Shown in pieces: positions 7,072-16,228 of a DNA stretch of 64,000 nucleotides (positions are counted from its first letter, which is position 1; every line of letters starts with the position of its first letter). The notes beneath the pieces are model-generated. The model did not search any database. It saw only the letters and a list, made by a program, of their open reading frames with translations, and had not been told where the DNA came from. The DNA comes from a virus. The stretch lies in IMG/VR virus record IMGVR_UViG_3300037247_001116, positions 38,659 to 102,658 of that record. The stretch is one strand, 5' to 3'. The translations under genes and the position numbers were made by a program.

Positions 7072-8418
7072 ATGCCATTTCTTAAAAAAAGCAATAATGC
7101 TCAATCAACTATCAATCAAGTGGGTGGTCTTACCCTTTTAGACACAGAGTTAATTGTAACAGATGCTTCCAGTTTTCCAGCAACAGGTGACTTTTTACTG
7201 ACGGTTTGGAATAGTGAAACACATCCTGACCCAACTGATGATGTCGGCAGAGAAATTATTTTAGTAACTGCTGTGGCTGGAAACACATTTACAATAGTAC
7301 GTGGTCAAGAAGACACAGTTGCCAGTTTACATGCTAACGGCACAATTGTTGCAATGCTTATTACAGCAGGTACATTTGAGGAAATTGAACAAGCAATACC
7401 AGCTAGTAGTCATGATCAAAATACTGATACGATTTTACAAACAGCAGGACTCATACTAGACCAGAGCCAATTACTTTTTGATACAGATGCAAAGTTCTAT
7501 AACACTAATACAGGCGTTCAAATCGCTCAATCTTTCATACCTGCTAACTCTGGAAATTTATCAAGGATTATTGTAAAGGTATTTAGAGCAAGTGGTGGCG
7601 CAAACGATCTTATTGTAGAATTAAGAGGAACTTCGGCTGGTCTGCCTACGGCGGGAGTTTTGGCGACAGAAACAATTCTAGCATCATCGTTAGAACAAGG
7701 CGAATGGGTAGATTTAACGATAGATTTTTCTTCCCCATTTTCGGTGACGACTGGAACTACTTACGCTGTTGTTTTTAGACAAGAAGGAAGTGAACAATAT
7801 TATTTTGAAAATGAGCCGTTTGTAAACCCTTATCCTAATGGATCAGCTCAAGTAAAAACTGGTGCAGGTGCTTGGATACCCGATGTGGCAGATGATCTTT
7901 ATTTTCAGATTTTTACCTTTATTGATGCCACCGATTTAATCAACAATGGAACTTTAAAAAGTGATTTAGATGCTGATGGAGGAATTCTAGTTGATGGTCG
8001 TGACCTATCAGTTGATGGCGCGGCACAAGATTCGCATATTGCTGATCAAAACAACCCTCATAATGTTAGCAAAACAAATGTCGGGTTAAGCAATGTTCCA
8101 GATTTAGACACAACTGATGCTGTCAACCATGTTTCTGATACAAATAATCCACATGGCGTTGAGGCTGACCAGATAGCGACTGATGATAGCGGTGTTACAG
8201 TTCAAGAAGCCTTAGATGCTTTAGAGGCTGGCGGAGGACAACTTGAAAGTTTGATGGCACAAGATATAGATGGAGATTTAAGACCGATTGATGATTATAT
8301 TCTTCAAGGCGGAAGCTTTGAATTAGATTCAAACTATGCTTTACAACCAAAAACTACTATTGAAGAAGATTTGTTTTTTGAATATGATATTAATAACGAT
8401 TTAATACCAAAGGAATAA
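7072..8418 (+). CDS. Fibre-type virion protein with NPH motifs
   Basis: 448 residues. Residues 1-115 form a beta-rich N-terminal domain typical of fibre attachment (FLLTVWNS, ITAGTFEEIE). The middle (about 130-290) is a beta domain resembling a carbohydrate-binding sandwich (SGNLSRIIVKVFRA, TGTTYAVVFRQ). Residues 320-375 carry tail-fibre repeats (NNPHNVSKTNVGL, NNPHGV). It sits between portal and capsid genes, which is unusual, and the next gene shares the same repeats. It is probably a receptor-binding or head/neck fibre. Confidence 0.65.
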   Translation: MPFLKKSNNAQSTINQVGGLTLLDTELIVTDASSFPATGDFLLTVWNSETHPDPTDDVGREIILVTAVAGNTFTIVRGQEDTVASLHANGTIVAMLITAGTFEEIEQAIPASSHDQNTDTILQTAGLILDQSQLLFDTDAKFYNTNTGVQIAQSFIPANSGNLSRIIVKVFRASGGANDLIVELRGTSAGLPTAGVLATETILASSLEQGEWVDLTIDFSSPFSVTTGTTYAVVFRQEGSEQYYFENEPFVNPYPNGSAQVKTGAGAWIPDVADDLYFQIFTFIDATDLINNGTLKSDLDADGGILVDGRDLSVDGAAQDSHIADQNNPHNVSKTNVGLSNVPDLDTTDAVNHVSDTNNPHGVEADQIATDDSGVTVQEALDALEAGGGQLESLMAQDIDGDLRPIDDYILQGGSFELDSNYALQPKTTIEEDLFFEYDINNDLIPKE

Positions 8419-8420
8419 AA

Positions 8421-10931
8421 ATGGGCACTCGGAATATAGTTCCACGCGAAAATAACGAAGGAAATATCGGTACATCTGTAAAAAAATGGCTTAAAGGCTG
8501 GTTTGCTTCTGTTTTTGTCAATGGCAATATTACAGATGGTGTAAACAATGTCACTGTTGCTGAGTTGAGAAACCAACTTGATAATCCATCCACTCCTGAT
8601 GCAGACCAAATCGCAACAACTGATTCGGGCGAAACAGTCCAATCGAAAATTGACGATGCAGACGCACATGCGGTAAACACATCAAACCCACATTCTGTAA
8701 CACCAGCCCAGGTTGCTACTGCACATACTGATTTAACTGACATGCCAAGCGCGAGCAATTCTGACCATGACGAAAGATATACTTCAAGGTCACTTGTTAA
8801 TGGATCATTTAAAGAAACATTTAACTCTTTGGCTTCCTCTGATGGCGCAACTGTTTTGGCTGATTTAGAGCAATCAGGTGGTGGAGATTTAACGATGCAG
8901 TTTAGTGATGGAGATACAATTTTAGATACCACTCCTTCTCCTATAACAATCGAACTTACTGCGGGAACAGACACTAATCCTCAATCAAATTATATTTATA
9001 TCCCTCAATCAACAAAAATACTTACTAAATCTATTTCTGGATTTCCTACAGATACAGAACACATTAAGGTAGCATATTTCTTGGTTCCAAGCGCACCATA
9101 TGTAGCGGCAGATGGAGTTTATATCAATCAGAACTGGAACGACCATTTAATCGGCGGAGATAATCAAGGACATCTTTCTCATATGTCTGAAAGACAAAGG
9201 CGAATGGGAGCCTCTTATTTTAGCGGATTAGACCCTGCTGGAACAGATGATTCGGTAGCTACATCATATTTTGATTATGTCGGCGCGTCAGAGAGTTATT
9301 TTAAATGTTCTTCGGGTGTTATTTACCAGTTACACACCCATCCTGTATTAGCAACTGATAGCAGAACTGACATCATTCATGTTATAAACTGGAATGGAAA
9401 TTCTTACAACGATATAAACAACCTTGCTGATATTATTTCTGATTCGGAGGGCGTTTCATTAGGAAATAAATATTTCAATTTATTTTTCTTTGAAGTTGGA
9501 AATAAAACAGGCGCGTATTCTCCAATAATGTGTATGTTGCCTAGTGGATCATATAATTCGGAAATAAGTGCTTTAAACGATAGTTCTGGTTATGGAAATC
9601 TTAACATGCCTAGAGAGTTTGGTTTAGAGTCCTCTACTGGTATTCCTATATGCAAATTGACTTTGAAGTGGTCTGGTGGAACAACAACATTAACTCATAT
9701 ATCCACAGTAGATCTAAGACAAGGCGCTGGCTTGAGTGGTGGCGATGGAGGAGTAACAGATCACGGAGCATTGACAGGCTTGGCTGACGACGACCATTCT
9801 CAATATCACAATGATTCAAGGGGCGACACAAGATATTTATATAAAGAGAACACAACACCGTTTACGCCAGATGCGGATCACGAACCATCAACAAAGAAAT
9901 ACACTGATGATACAGTAAGCACTCATGCTACCAACACAAGCAACCCCCATTCAGTAACAAAAACACAGGTGGGTTTAACAAACGTCGATGATGTTCAGCA
10001 AATGCCTTTATCTTATTTAGATACTGACCCTGCACTCGCCGCAGATTCAGATACAAAGGTTGCTTCTCAAAAAGCTGGAAAAGCATATATTAATGCTCTC
10101 TTAGAAGCCAACGATGCAATGGTTTACAAAGGAGTTATTGATTGTGGTGGAAATCCTGATTATCCCGCCGCAGAAGCAGGTCATACTTATAGAATTAGTG
10201 TGGCTGGAAAACTCGGTGGAGCCTCTGGTGAAAACGTAGAAGTTGGTGATATGGCTATTTGTGTTGCTGATAGTACAGCATCGGGCGACCAAGCGGCTGT
10301 AGGTGAATTTTGGAATATCATTCAAGTAAACATTGACGGAAATGTTGTAGCATTAAGTCCATTTATTTCTGTTGATGATAACATACCAAAATATAGCGGA
10401 ACATCTGGAAGAATTCTTGAAGATAGCGGAGTAGCCATTTCTGATGTCACAGGTCACATTGCTGATACAGCCAACCCTCACAGCGTTGTCGCGGATCAAG
10501 TAGGAACCGATGATAGTGGTGTTACAGTCCAGTCGGCTTTAGATGCAGTTGAATCCGATGTCGTTGATTTAAAAGAATCCGTTCTTACCTTTGTTATTGA
10601 TGGTGGCGGAAGTGAAATTTCGACAGGTGTTAAAGGTGATTTATTAGTTCCTTTCGGATGTACGATTACCAAAGTCACTTTATTAGCAGACCAAACAGGA
10701 AGTGTGGTTATAGATATTTGGAAAGATACTTATGCTAATTTCGATCCTACGGTTGCTGATTCAATTACGGCAAGTGCTAAACCGACGATTACAACAGCAA
10801 AAAAATCGCAAGATGCAACATTAACTGGTTGGACAACTGCGATAACTGCGGAAGATATTTTAAGATTTAATGTTGACAGTATTACTGACATTCAAAGAGT
10901 TTCAATTATTTTATCGATAACGAGGAATTAA
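8421..10931 (+). CDS. Large fibre protein, probable receptor-binding appendage
   Basis: 836 residues. The N-terminal 35 residues (IGTSVKKWLKGWF) resemble a virion-attachment peptide. The shaft contains several NPHSV repeats (near 95, 515 and 685), a DDDHSQYH stretch near 455 and a DSGVTVQ-x-ALDA module shared with the upstream gene. The last 110 residues are a beta-rich tip (LLVPFGCTITKVTLLADQ) common at the end of phage fibres. It lies 2 nt after the previous fibre gene and 1 nt before a LamG gene. No lyase or protease motif is visible. Confidence 0.7.
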   Translation: MGTRNIVPRENNEGNIGTSVKKWLKGWFASVFVNGNITDGVNNVTVAELRNQLDNPSTPDADQIATTDSGETVQSKIDDADAHAVNTSNPHSVTPAQVATAHTDLTDMPSASNSDHDERYTSRSLVNGSFKETFNSLASSDGATVLADLEQSGGGDLTMQFSDGDTILDTTPSPITIELTAGTDTNPQSNYIYIPQSTKILTKSISGFPTDTEHIKVAYFLVPSAPYVAADGVYINQNWNDHLIGGDNQGHLSHMSERQRRMGASYFSGLDPAGTDDSVATSYFDYVGASESYFKCSSGVIYQLHTHPVLATDSRTDIIHVINWNGNSYNDINNLADIISDSEGVSLGNKYFNLFFFEVGNKTGAYSPIMCMLPSGSYNSEISALNDSSGYGNLNMPREFGLESSTGIPICKLTLKWSGGTTTLTHISTVDLRQGAGLSGGDGGVTDHGALTGLADDDHSQYHNDSRGDTRYLYKENTTPFTPDADHEPSTKKYTDDTVSTHATNTSNPHSVTKTQVGLTNVDDVQQMPLSYLDTDPALAADSDTKVASQKAGKAYINALLEANDAMVYKGVIDCGGNPDYPAAEAGHTYRISVAGKLGGASGENVEVGDMAICVADSTASGDQAAVGEFWNIIQVNIDGNVVALSPFISVDDNIPKYSGTSGRILEDSGVAISDVTGHIADTANPHSVVADQVGTDDSGVTVQSALDAVESDVVDLKESVLTFVIDGGGSEISTGVKGDLLVPFGCTITKVTLLADQTGSVVIDIWKDTYANFDPTVADSITASAKPTITTAKKSQDATLTGWTTAITAEDILRFNVDSITDIQRVSIILSITRN

Positions 10932-10932
10932 A

Positions 10933-11670
10933 ATGGCTGGTAATAACGTAGACACAAAATTGCTTTTACATATGAACGGTGCTGATGAATCTATTACATT
11001 TATTGATTCAAGAGCAACAGGAACTCCGCATACCGTAACTGCCGTGGGCAATGCTCAGATAGATACGGCACAGTCAGTTTTTGGTGGAGCAAGCGGTTTA
11101 TTCGACGGCGCGGGGGATTATTTATCTATGCCCGATTCGCCTGATTGGGATGTATTCGCGAGTAGCATTGATGATTGGACTTTGGATGCACATATTAGAA
11201 GGATTGGCGATGGAGGCAATACATCAGAGCCTATATTTTCTCAAGCAAATACAACCGCTTCTATGTATTGGCGTTTTGAACATCACAGATCTAGGGGGCT
11301 TCGCATTGTGGTATATGATTCAGGACAGATTATTGTCACTGCTGATCTTACTCCTTTATCCAATGATACTTGGTATCACATTGCTATGTGTAAAGTGGGT
11401 AGTTTATATGGAATATACATCGACGGAACACAAGTATCTTTTGTTGATGATAGTTCTACACTTAGTATAGCGGGATTATTCGCTATCGGAACACGACCAC
11501 AATCTTCACCTGTTGCTTTTTTTAATGGAAACATAGACGAGGCAAGAGTTCAAAAGAGCAATTATTTTACCGCATCGCCAAATGTGGGTTTATCTGATAC
11601 AATTGTTGTTCCTACAGAAGAATATTCGCTTGCAGGGTTTCCACATAGTCAAGGATATATTGTTTCTTAA
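10933..11670 (+). CDS. LamG (concanavalin A-like) virion protein
   Basis: 245 residues, nearly all one LamG/concanavalin-like jelly roll: LLLHMNGADES at the start, a DTAQSVFGGASGLFDG strand, DTWYHIAM near 152, IYIDG near 168 and GNIDEARV near 220. These folds bind glycans or act as spacers on virions. The N-terminal domain of the tail-tip gene at 29975 is a close paralogue (DTAQSVFGGASGLFEG). It follows two fibre genes and may be part of the same appendage. Confidence 0.75.
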   Translation: MAGNNVDTKLLLHMNGADESITFIDSRATGTPHTVTAVGNAQIDTAQSVFGGASGLFDGAGDYLSMPDSPDWDVFASSIDDWTLDAHIRRIGDGGNTSEPIFSQANTTASMYWRFEHHRSRGLRIVVYDSGQIIVTADLTPLSNDTWYHIAMCKVGSLYGIYIDGTQVSFVDDSSTLSIAGLFAIGTRPQSSPVAFFNGNIDEARVQKSNYFTASPNVGLSDTIVVPTEEYSLAGFPHSQGYIVS

Positions 11671-11679
11671 AGGAGTTAT

Positions 11680-12219
11680 ATGTTTAATTCGTGCAAATTT
11701 AATACTGTTAAATATAACTCTGTTTGTGTAGCAGAAGTGGTCACACCAGTTATTCCAGGCAAAGTTCAAATAACCAAAAGAAGACGCAGAAGACAACATG
11801 TTTTACAACATTTTCAATTCGTTGGTACTAAATTAATTCCTAAAGTTCATAGGCTTGATTTTATAGGAACAGTTCTTGTCAACAACACAGAAACAATCAC
11901 ATTTATAGCTCAACTTTTAAACAAGAAGGTTTCAACGATAGAATTAAATGGCGCGTTATGTTTCCCATTTAATGCGACACAACAAGTTAATGGAAGAGTC
12001 AAAATTTTAACAAAAGATAATATCGAGATAACTGCATCGACTTTATTTTTAGGAAAACATCAGTATAGAATTCAGGGAACCAAATCCCTTCATTTTAGAA
12101 ACATACAAAAAGTAAACGGAAAAGTTAAATTTCCTTATAGACAAAAGCAATTGATCAAAGGCAAAAAAGACATTACAAACATATTCGAAGCATTAGACCT
12201 CTTCGATATTGGAGATTAA
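11680..12219 (+). CDS. Beta-rich virion protein, unknown role
   Basis: 179 residues, Lys/Arg-rich, with strand-turn pattern. It starts MFNSCKFNTVKYNS and has a poly-basic patch KRRRRRQ near 33-39. AAGGAG lies before the ATG. It lies between the LamG gene and the protease gene, so a capsid or appendage role is likely. No family is recognised. Confidence 0.45.
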   Translation: MFNSCKFNTVKYNSVCVAEVVTPVIPGKVQITKRRRRRQHVLQHFQFVGTKLIPKVHRLDFIGTVLVNNTETITFIAQLLNKKVSTIELNGALCFPFNATQQVNGRVKILTKDNIEITASTLFLGKHQYRIQGTKSLHFRNIQKVNGKVKFPYRQKQLIKGKKDITNIFEALDLFDIGD

Positions 12220-12220
12220 A

Positions 12221-13726
12221 ATGAAACAAAAAATTTATTCAAAATCAGTAACTGTAGCTAAAGAAACAGAACACATCAAAGCCGTTGCAGAAAAGTTAGG
12301 TATTGTTTTGCCTTCCACTCATACTGCTTTATTCCAAAGCGTTTTTGCCCCTCTTGATGAGGCGAACTTAAACGGTCATCGTCTTGACAGTAAAATTGTT
12401 GATGTTGAAATTAAAAAAATGATTGGCGCACAAGCTAATCTTGAACACATGGGTTATGGATGGATTGTTGGTGTTATATTAGATGCTTGGGTAAATGATT
12501 CAAACGAAATAGAAATCATTTATTCTTTTGCTAAAAATATTTATAAAGATGAATATGTATTGGCATTAGAAGCAATGGCTAACGGTGACCTCGCAGTTTC
12601 ATTTGAACTTGATGCTGAAATTGCAGGACAGGAAAAATTAGCTGACGGAACACTTTTACTTCATGATTACAGTTTTACAGGCGTTGGAGTATTGATCCAG
12701 AACCCCCCTGCATATGCAAATGCAAAAACATATGAATTTGCAAACGCGATTAAAGACAGATTGCAAGAATCAACAAATAAAGAATTTGTCTTTGCTTCAC
12801 AATTGGAAAAAACATGTGATAATGTTCTTTCTAATACCAATGAAAAAACAGAAACCCCCGCTTTGACTGAATCGAAGATTGATTCAGATAAAAATGATAT
12901 AAAAGACAAAGATTTAGAAAACAAAACAAGTAAAGAGGGAGGAAACACAAAAATGGAATTAACAAAAGAACAAAAAGCCGAAATCGAGAACCTTAGAGCA
13001 GAGCTTGGTGATTTAGCAAAAGATGTTTCTGATGAAGAATTGCTTGACGAAACTATCGTTGCCGAACTTCGCACTAAAGCCGAAGAAGCAAGAGTTACAC
13101 AGTTAGCTTATCAGGTAGACGTTGTAGAAGTCCGTACATATTCGTTGGTTGAAAAAGACGGAGTTGACACTATCAAAGAAACAGTTGAAATTGTCAAAAG
13201 AATCGACTACAATTCTCAGCTTGCCGCAGTTGCTAAAGTTGAAGAACTTGAAGCAACATTGTCCGCTAAAGATTCAGAAATTGAATCTGTTAGGGAAAAT
13301 GCGGAAAAGGTTGGCAAAGCAAAAGTAGAGTTGAAAGACAATACATTTGCCGCTGATTTTACTGATGAGGATTATCTTGATGATGTCAAGGTTGCAAAGG
13401 CTATTCAGGATAAAACTGATGCCGAGGTTATTGCCACTCGCAAAGAAGAATTGAAAGACAATAAATATGCCACTGACTTTTCAGATGAAGATTATCTGGA
13501 TGAAACGAAAGTTGAGTTAGCGGTTGTTAAAGCGGAAAAAGACGAATTAGTTGCTAAAGTTCCAGCAGAAGAAGTAGTTGCAACAACCGTTGTTGAAAAA
13601 CCAACACCGATGAATGCTGGCGTAAAGACTGAAACTACTGATGAGAATAAATCAGTGGAAGTTATGGCTTCAATTCGAAAAGCAAATAAAGATGGAAGAG
13701 AAGCAATCAAAGTTTATACAAAATAA
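12221..13726 (+). CDS. Prohead protease fused to scaffold (putative)
   Basis: ATG 12221 was chosen over TTG 12209 because GGAG (12211-12214) lies 6 nt before it. 501 residues. The N-terminal 200 residues look like a capsid-maturation protease: NGHRLDSKIV, EHMGYGWIVGV, IIYSFAKNIY and GDLAVSFELD strands. The catalytic residues are not certain. From about 245 on it is acidic and helical like a scaffold, with two 40-residue repeats (ADFTDEDYLDD and TDFSDEDYLDE). It precedes the capsid gene, as protease/scaffold genes do. A nested start gives scaffold alone. Confidence 0.6.
   Translation: MKQKIYSKSVTVAKETEHIKAVAEKLGIVLPSTHTALFQSVFAPLDEANLNGHRLDSKIVDVEIKKMIGAQANLEHMGYGWIVGVILDAWVNDSNEIEIIYSFAKNIYKDEYVLALEAMANGDLAVSFELDAEIAGQEKLADGTLLLHDYSFTGVGVLIQNPPAYANAKTYEFANAIKDRLQESTNKEFVFASQLEKTCDNVLSNTNEKTETPALTESKIDSDKNDIKDKDLENKTSKEGGNTKMELTKEQKAEIENLRAELGDLAKDVSDEELLDETIVAELRTKAEEARVTQLAYQVDVVEVRTYSLVEKDGVDTIKETVEIVKRIDYNSQLAAVAKVEELEATLSAKDSEIESVRENAEKVGKAKVELKDNTFAADFTDEDYLDDVKVAKAIQDKTDAEVIATRKEELKDNKYATDFSDEDYLDETKVELAVVKAEKDELVAKVPAEEVVATTVVEKPTPMNAGVKTETTDENKSVEVMASIRKANKDGREAIKVYTK
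12953..13726 (+). CDS. Nested scaffold protein (internal start in protease gene)
   Basis: An internal ATG at 12953, in frame with the protease, is preceded by GGGAGG (12937-12942). Translation from it gives a 257-residue, Glu/Lys/Asp-rich helical protein starting MELTKEQKAEIENLRAELG. In lambda-type phages the scaffold is made from an internal start of the protease gene in the same way. The linker just upstream (DKNDIKDKDLENK) is low-complexity, as at a domain border. The start-to-site distance of 10 nt is slightly long. Confidence 0.55.
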   Translation: MELTKEQKAEIENLRAELGDLAKDVSDEELLDETIVAELRTKAEEARVTQLAYQVDVVEVRTYSLVEKDGVDTIKETVEIVKRIDYNSQLAAVAKVEELEATLSAKDSEIESVRENAEKVGKAKVELKDNTFAADFTDEDYLDDVKVAKAIQDKTDAEVIATRKEELKDNKYATDFSDEDYLDETKVELAVVKAEKDELVAKVPAEEVVATTVVEKPTPMNAGVKTETTDENKSVEVMASIRKANKDGREAIKVYTK

Positions 13727-13758
13727 CAATATTGGAAAAAAACAGGAGGAAGTAAATA

Positions 13759-14736
13759 ATGAAAGTTAAATTAACTGCTGAACAAAAATCAGCACTAAAA
13801 GAAGAAATGCAGAAAGCAGGAGCAATGTCTGCGGCTGATAGAGAAATTTTTATCGCCAAGACGATAGGTGAGGTCTATGATTTAGAACTCCCTATTCCTG
13901 AAGTTATTTCTGCAATTGCTCGTTTCGAGCGCGTTGCTGTTGGAGAGCATTTGTTTTATAATGTTCCTGCCGCAATTACAAAAGCCGTTAGAACGATTAC
14001 ATCAGGTTGTGTTTTAACGCAAACCAAAGTTAGCCCGAACACTCGTACAGAGGTTTCTTGGACTGACTTGGTTTCTGAACAAGTATATGTTTGTTTGCAT
14101 GATTGGGTCAAAGGCGATCACGACGTGCTTACATTCAATGCTGACGCGATTCAGGAAGCAATGGATCGTAAGGAAATCTATCTTGTATTAGCTTTGGCTC
14201 TTGCAGGAGCAGTTTCCGAAAGTAATGTGTATACACTTCGCAGTGGTGAAGATAAGTTCGTTTATCCTGACCTTGTTGATATGGCTCGTTCTATCGCAAG
14301 ATATGGTAAAGATCTTGTGCTTATTACTGGTGGAGAAATCACGACTGACATTCAGTTGTTGAATTATGATGCTGATAAAAATAGTTCGGTTTCTATTTTT
14401 GACGTTGTTCAGAAGCATATTCCAATTGAAGAGTTAAGCGTTACGATTAATGGCACACCTACGGTTGTGCTTGCGGCTGATGTAGCCATTTTGGTTGCTG
14501 TATCTGATGCCAAAAAGAATCGTTCCCTGCTTGTCGCTCGTCGTCAGATGGGTCAAGTTGTACAGAAAAGCGATACGGAATACATGGATCAAGCGGCTGA
14601 ACGTATTGTTATTTCTACTGGCAACACGGTAGGTGTTGGAACTGACATGTTGTTAGCAAAGGGTTTTGTCGGTTTTGAAGAGTTTAGTGGCACGTCTTTG
14701 AATGACAAGACGTATGCTAAGTTCACGCGAGAATAA
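13759..14736 (+). CDS. Major capsid protein (putative, HK97-type)
   Basis: 325 residues with a strong ribosome site (AGGAGGAA before ATG 13759). It is mixed alpha/beta: an N-terminal helix (TAEQKSALKEEMQKAG), a long alpha region, and a strand-rich end (MGQVVQKSDTEYMDQAAERIVIS). Size, strong translation signal and place right after protease/scaffold all fit the capsid protein. The HK97 fold is inferred from length and gene order, not from a clear motif. A stable hairpin follows the gene. Confidence 0.7.
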   Translation: MKVKLTAEQKSALKEEMQKAGAMSAADREIFIAKTIGEVYDLELPIPEVISAIARFERVAVGEHLFYNVPAAITKAVRTITSGCVLTQTKVSPNTRTEVSWTDLVSEQVYVCLHDWVKGDHDVLTFNADAIQEAMDRKEIYLVLALALAGAVSESNVYTLRSGEDKFVYPDLVDMARSIARYGKDLVLITGGEITTDIQLLNYDADKNSSVSIFDVVQKHIPIEELSVTINGTPTVVLAADVAILVAVSDAKKNRSLLVARRQMGQVVQKSDTEYMDQAAERIVISTGNTVGVGTDMLLAKGFVGFEEFSGTSLNDKTYAKFTRE

Positions 14737-14750
14737 ACCTCGTTTAGTAA

Positions 14751-14783
14751 AGAGAAGGGGAGAACAAGATTCTCCTCTTCTCT
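14751..14783 (+). terminator. Stable hairpin after the capsid gene
   Basis: AGAGAAGGGGAGAA (14751-14764) pairs with TTCTCCTCTTCTCT (14770-14783) over 14 positions with one G-U wobble and a 5-nt loop. No T-run follows, so it is a weak terminator at best. It may protect the 3' end of the capsid message from nucleases or set a processing site. Confidence 0.55.
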
Positions 14784-14810
14784 CCGATTAATATTTAACA
14801 GGAAATAAAA

Positions 14811-15329
14811 ATGCTAAGACAAATTACTCCAAAAGATAGATCTAATTTCATTCATTTCTGTCAATTTCGTGATCCTTATTCAGATTTTTTTATCACAAAG
14901 AATAATAAACGATTATATTTGACCAATATCAAAAATGCATCACTAGCATTCGATGACTGTTTAAAGCGAGGAAATAAATGCTTTATTAAAGAAGAAAACG
15001 GTGAAATAAAAGCTGTTCTTTTGGTAGTCGGTTTCAAAGATAAATTTGAAAGAAAATATATAAAAGTTTTAGCAAAATCAAAGAGAGACATCTTAGATTT
15101 ATTTTCGTTTCTTCAATGGCAGGACTTGACCGATTTATTCATGAAAGTCAAAGTGTCAAACACAAATTTTGTTCGATATGATGAAAGAATTAAGCGTTAC
15201 AAACCATCATATGTTCTTAGGAAAAACGGTTTTTCAGTCATCTCAATAAGAGATAGAGAAGCCCTTCTTAAAAAAGAAGAGATGAAATTCAAATATAACA
15301 AAATAAAATTTAACAAAGATGAGGAATAA
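14811..15329 (+). CDS. Unknown protein with weak acetyltransferase-like layout
   Basis: 172 residues, very basic. The order of strands and helices (CFIKEENGEIKAVLLVVGF, then a long helix, then SYVLRKNGFSVISI near the end) faintly resembles a GNAT acetyltransferase, including the KNGF turn. The acetyl-CoA loop is not visible, so an enzyme function is not claimed. It lies between capsid and connector genes. A connector role is an alternative. Confidence 0.35.
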   Translation: MLRQITPKDRSNFIHFCQFRDPYSDFFITKNNKRLYLTNIKNASLAFDDCLKRGNKCFIKEENGEIKAVLLVVGFKDKFERKYIKVLAKSKRDILDLFSFLQWQDLTDLFMKVKVSNTNFVRYDERIKRYKPSYVLRKNGFSVISIRDREALLKKEEMKFKYNKIKFNKDEE

Positions 15330-15331
15330 TT

Positions 15332-15934
15332 ATGGCTATCGTCAATACAATAACCAGTGTAACCTCAATTATCAGGGGATTGATTCAAGATCCTTTAAGA
15401 ACTGATGGTCGTATTGCCTACACTTATAAAACATCTAACGTCTTTACATTGCCTGACCCGTATTTATCGTCTGCAACAATAGTGGTTTTTCACAACGGTG
15501 CAGAACTTGTATTAAACACGGATTATACTTATAATTCGGATAATAATCAAATCACCATCACAGCCTCTTTAACAGCTAACGATAGTATTGTTGTCACATA
15601 TTCTTATTATAAGAAATATTCTGATAACGAAATCGAAGGTTATTTAGCAAGTTCTTTCGTGTATTTTGTGCAGTATAAATACAAGAAAACATTTTTACTT
15701 AATGATGACGATGAAATTGTTGCTGAAAATGACTATGATCCATCAACAGACGAGTTATACTTTATTGCTATTATTGCGTCAATTTTGATTGATCCACAGA
15801 ACATTAAAATTTCTATTCCAGATTTGGCTATTGATGCTAAAAGGGATAAATCAGACCAAGAACAGATAAAAGATGCATTTAATAATTTTCAAAGTTATCT
15901 TGGCTCAATTGATTTTACAAAATATATTAATTAA
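15332..15934 (+). CDS. Head-tail connector candidate
   Basis: 200 residues. Residues 35-90 form a beta module (VVFHNGAELVLNTDYTY, then a NDSIVVTYSY strand) also found in the genes at 15946, 16519 and 21797. The C-terminal half is helical, a pattern seen in head completion proteins. GAGG lies before ATG 15332. Assignment rests on position just after capsid and on this pattern. Confidence 0.45.
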   Translation: MAIVNTITSVTSIIRGLIQDPLRTDGRIAYTYKTSNVFTLPDPYLSSATIVVFHNGAELVLNTDYTYNSDNNQITITASLTANDSIVVTYSYYKKYSDNEIEGYLASSFVYFVQYKYKKTFLLNDDDEIVAENDYDPSTDELYFIAIIASILIDPQNIKISIPDLAIDAKRDKSDQEQIKDAFNNFQSYLGSIDFTKYIN

Positions 15935-15945
15935 AAGAGGTAATT

Positions 15946-16206
15946 ATGGCTGGTAGATGTTATGAAATTAAAATATCAAATGAAATTATAACCAATGAAA
16001 TTCCTGACGGTTCTGTTAATTCGTCAAATAAAGATTTTGAGTTATTAAATACGCCTGTTATTGGAACTGTTGAGGTATATTTGGGCGGTTTAATACAATC
16101 TCCTGGTGCTGGTCTGGATTATACGATAAGTGGCAAAACCATCTTGTTTATCAAAGCTCCTAGAAATAACAGTGAACTTTTGGTTAGTTATATTAAAGAC
16201 AATTAA
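15946..16206 (+). CDS. Single-module beta protein
   Basis: 86 residues that are almost only the beta module seen at the end of the next fibre gene: NEIPDGSVNSSN, VEVYLGGLIQSPGAGLDYT, LLVSYIKDN. The neighbour has NEIPTGLINSSN and VEVYLNGIFQAQGAGLDYE. It may form a trimeric collar or cap for the fibre. Ribosome site AGAGG before ATG 15946. Confidence 0.5.
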   Translation: MAGRCYEIKISNEIITNEIPDGSVNSSNKDFELLNTPVIGTVEVYLGGLIQSPGAGLDYTISGKTILFIKAPRNNSELLVSYIKDN

Positions 16207-16228
16207 TAATTTAAAAAGGAGAAATAAA

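Noticed and set aside
8390-8974. 194-codon minus-strand frame under the fibre genes
   Set aside because: It crosses the border of two well-supported plus-strand genes and is low-complexity Ser/Val, typical of a shadow.
11081-11470. 129-codon plus-strand frame within the LamG gene
   Set aside because: It is out of frame with a clear LamG domain and lacks a ribosome site.
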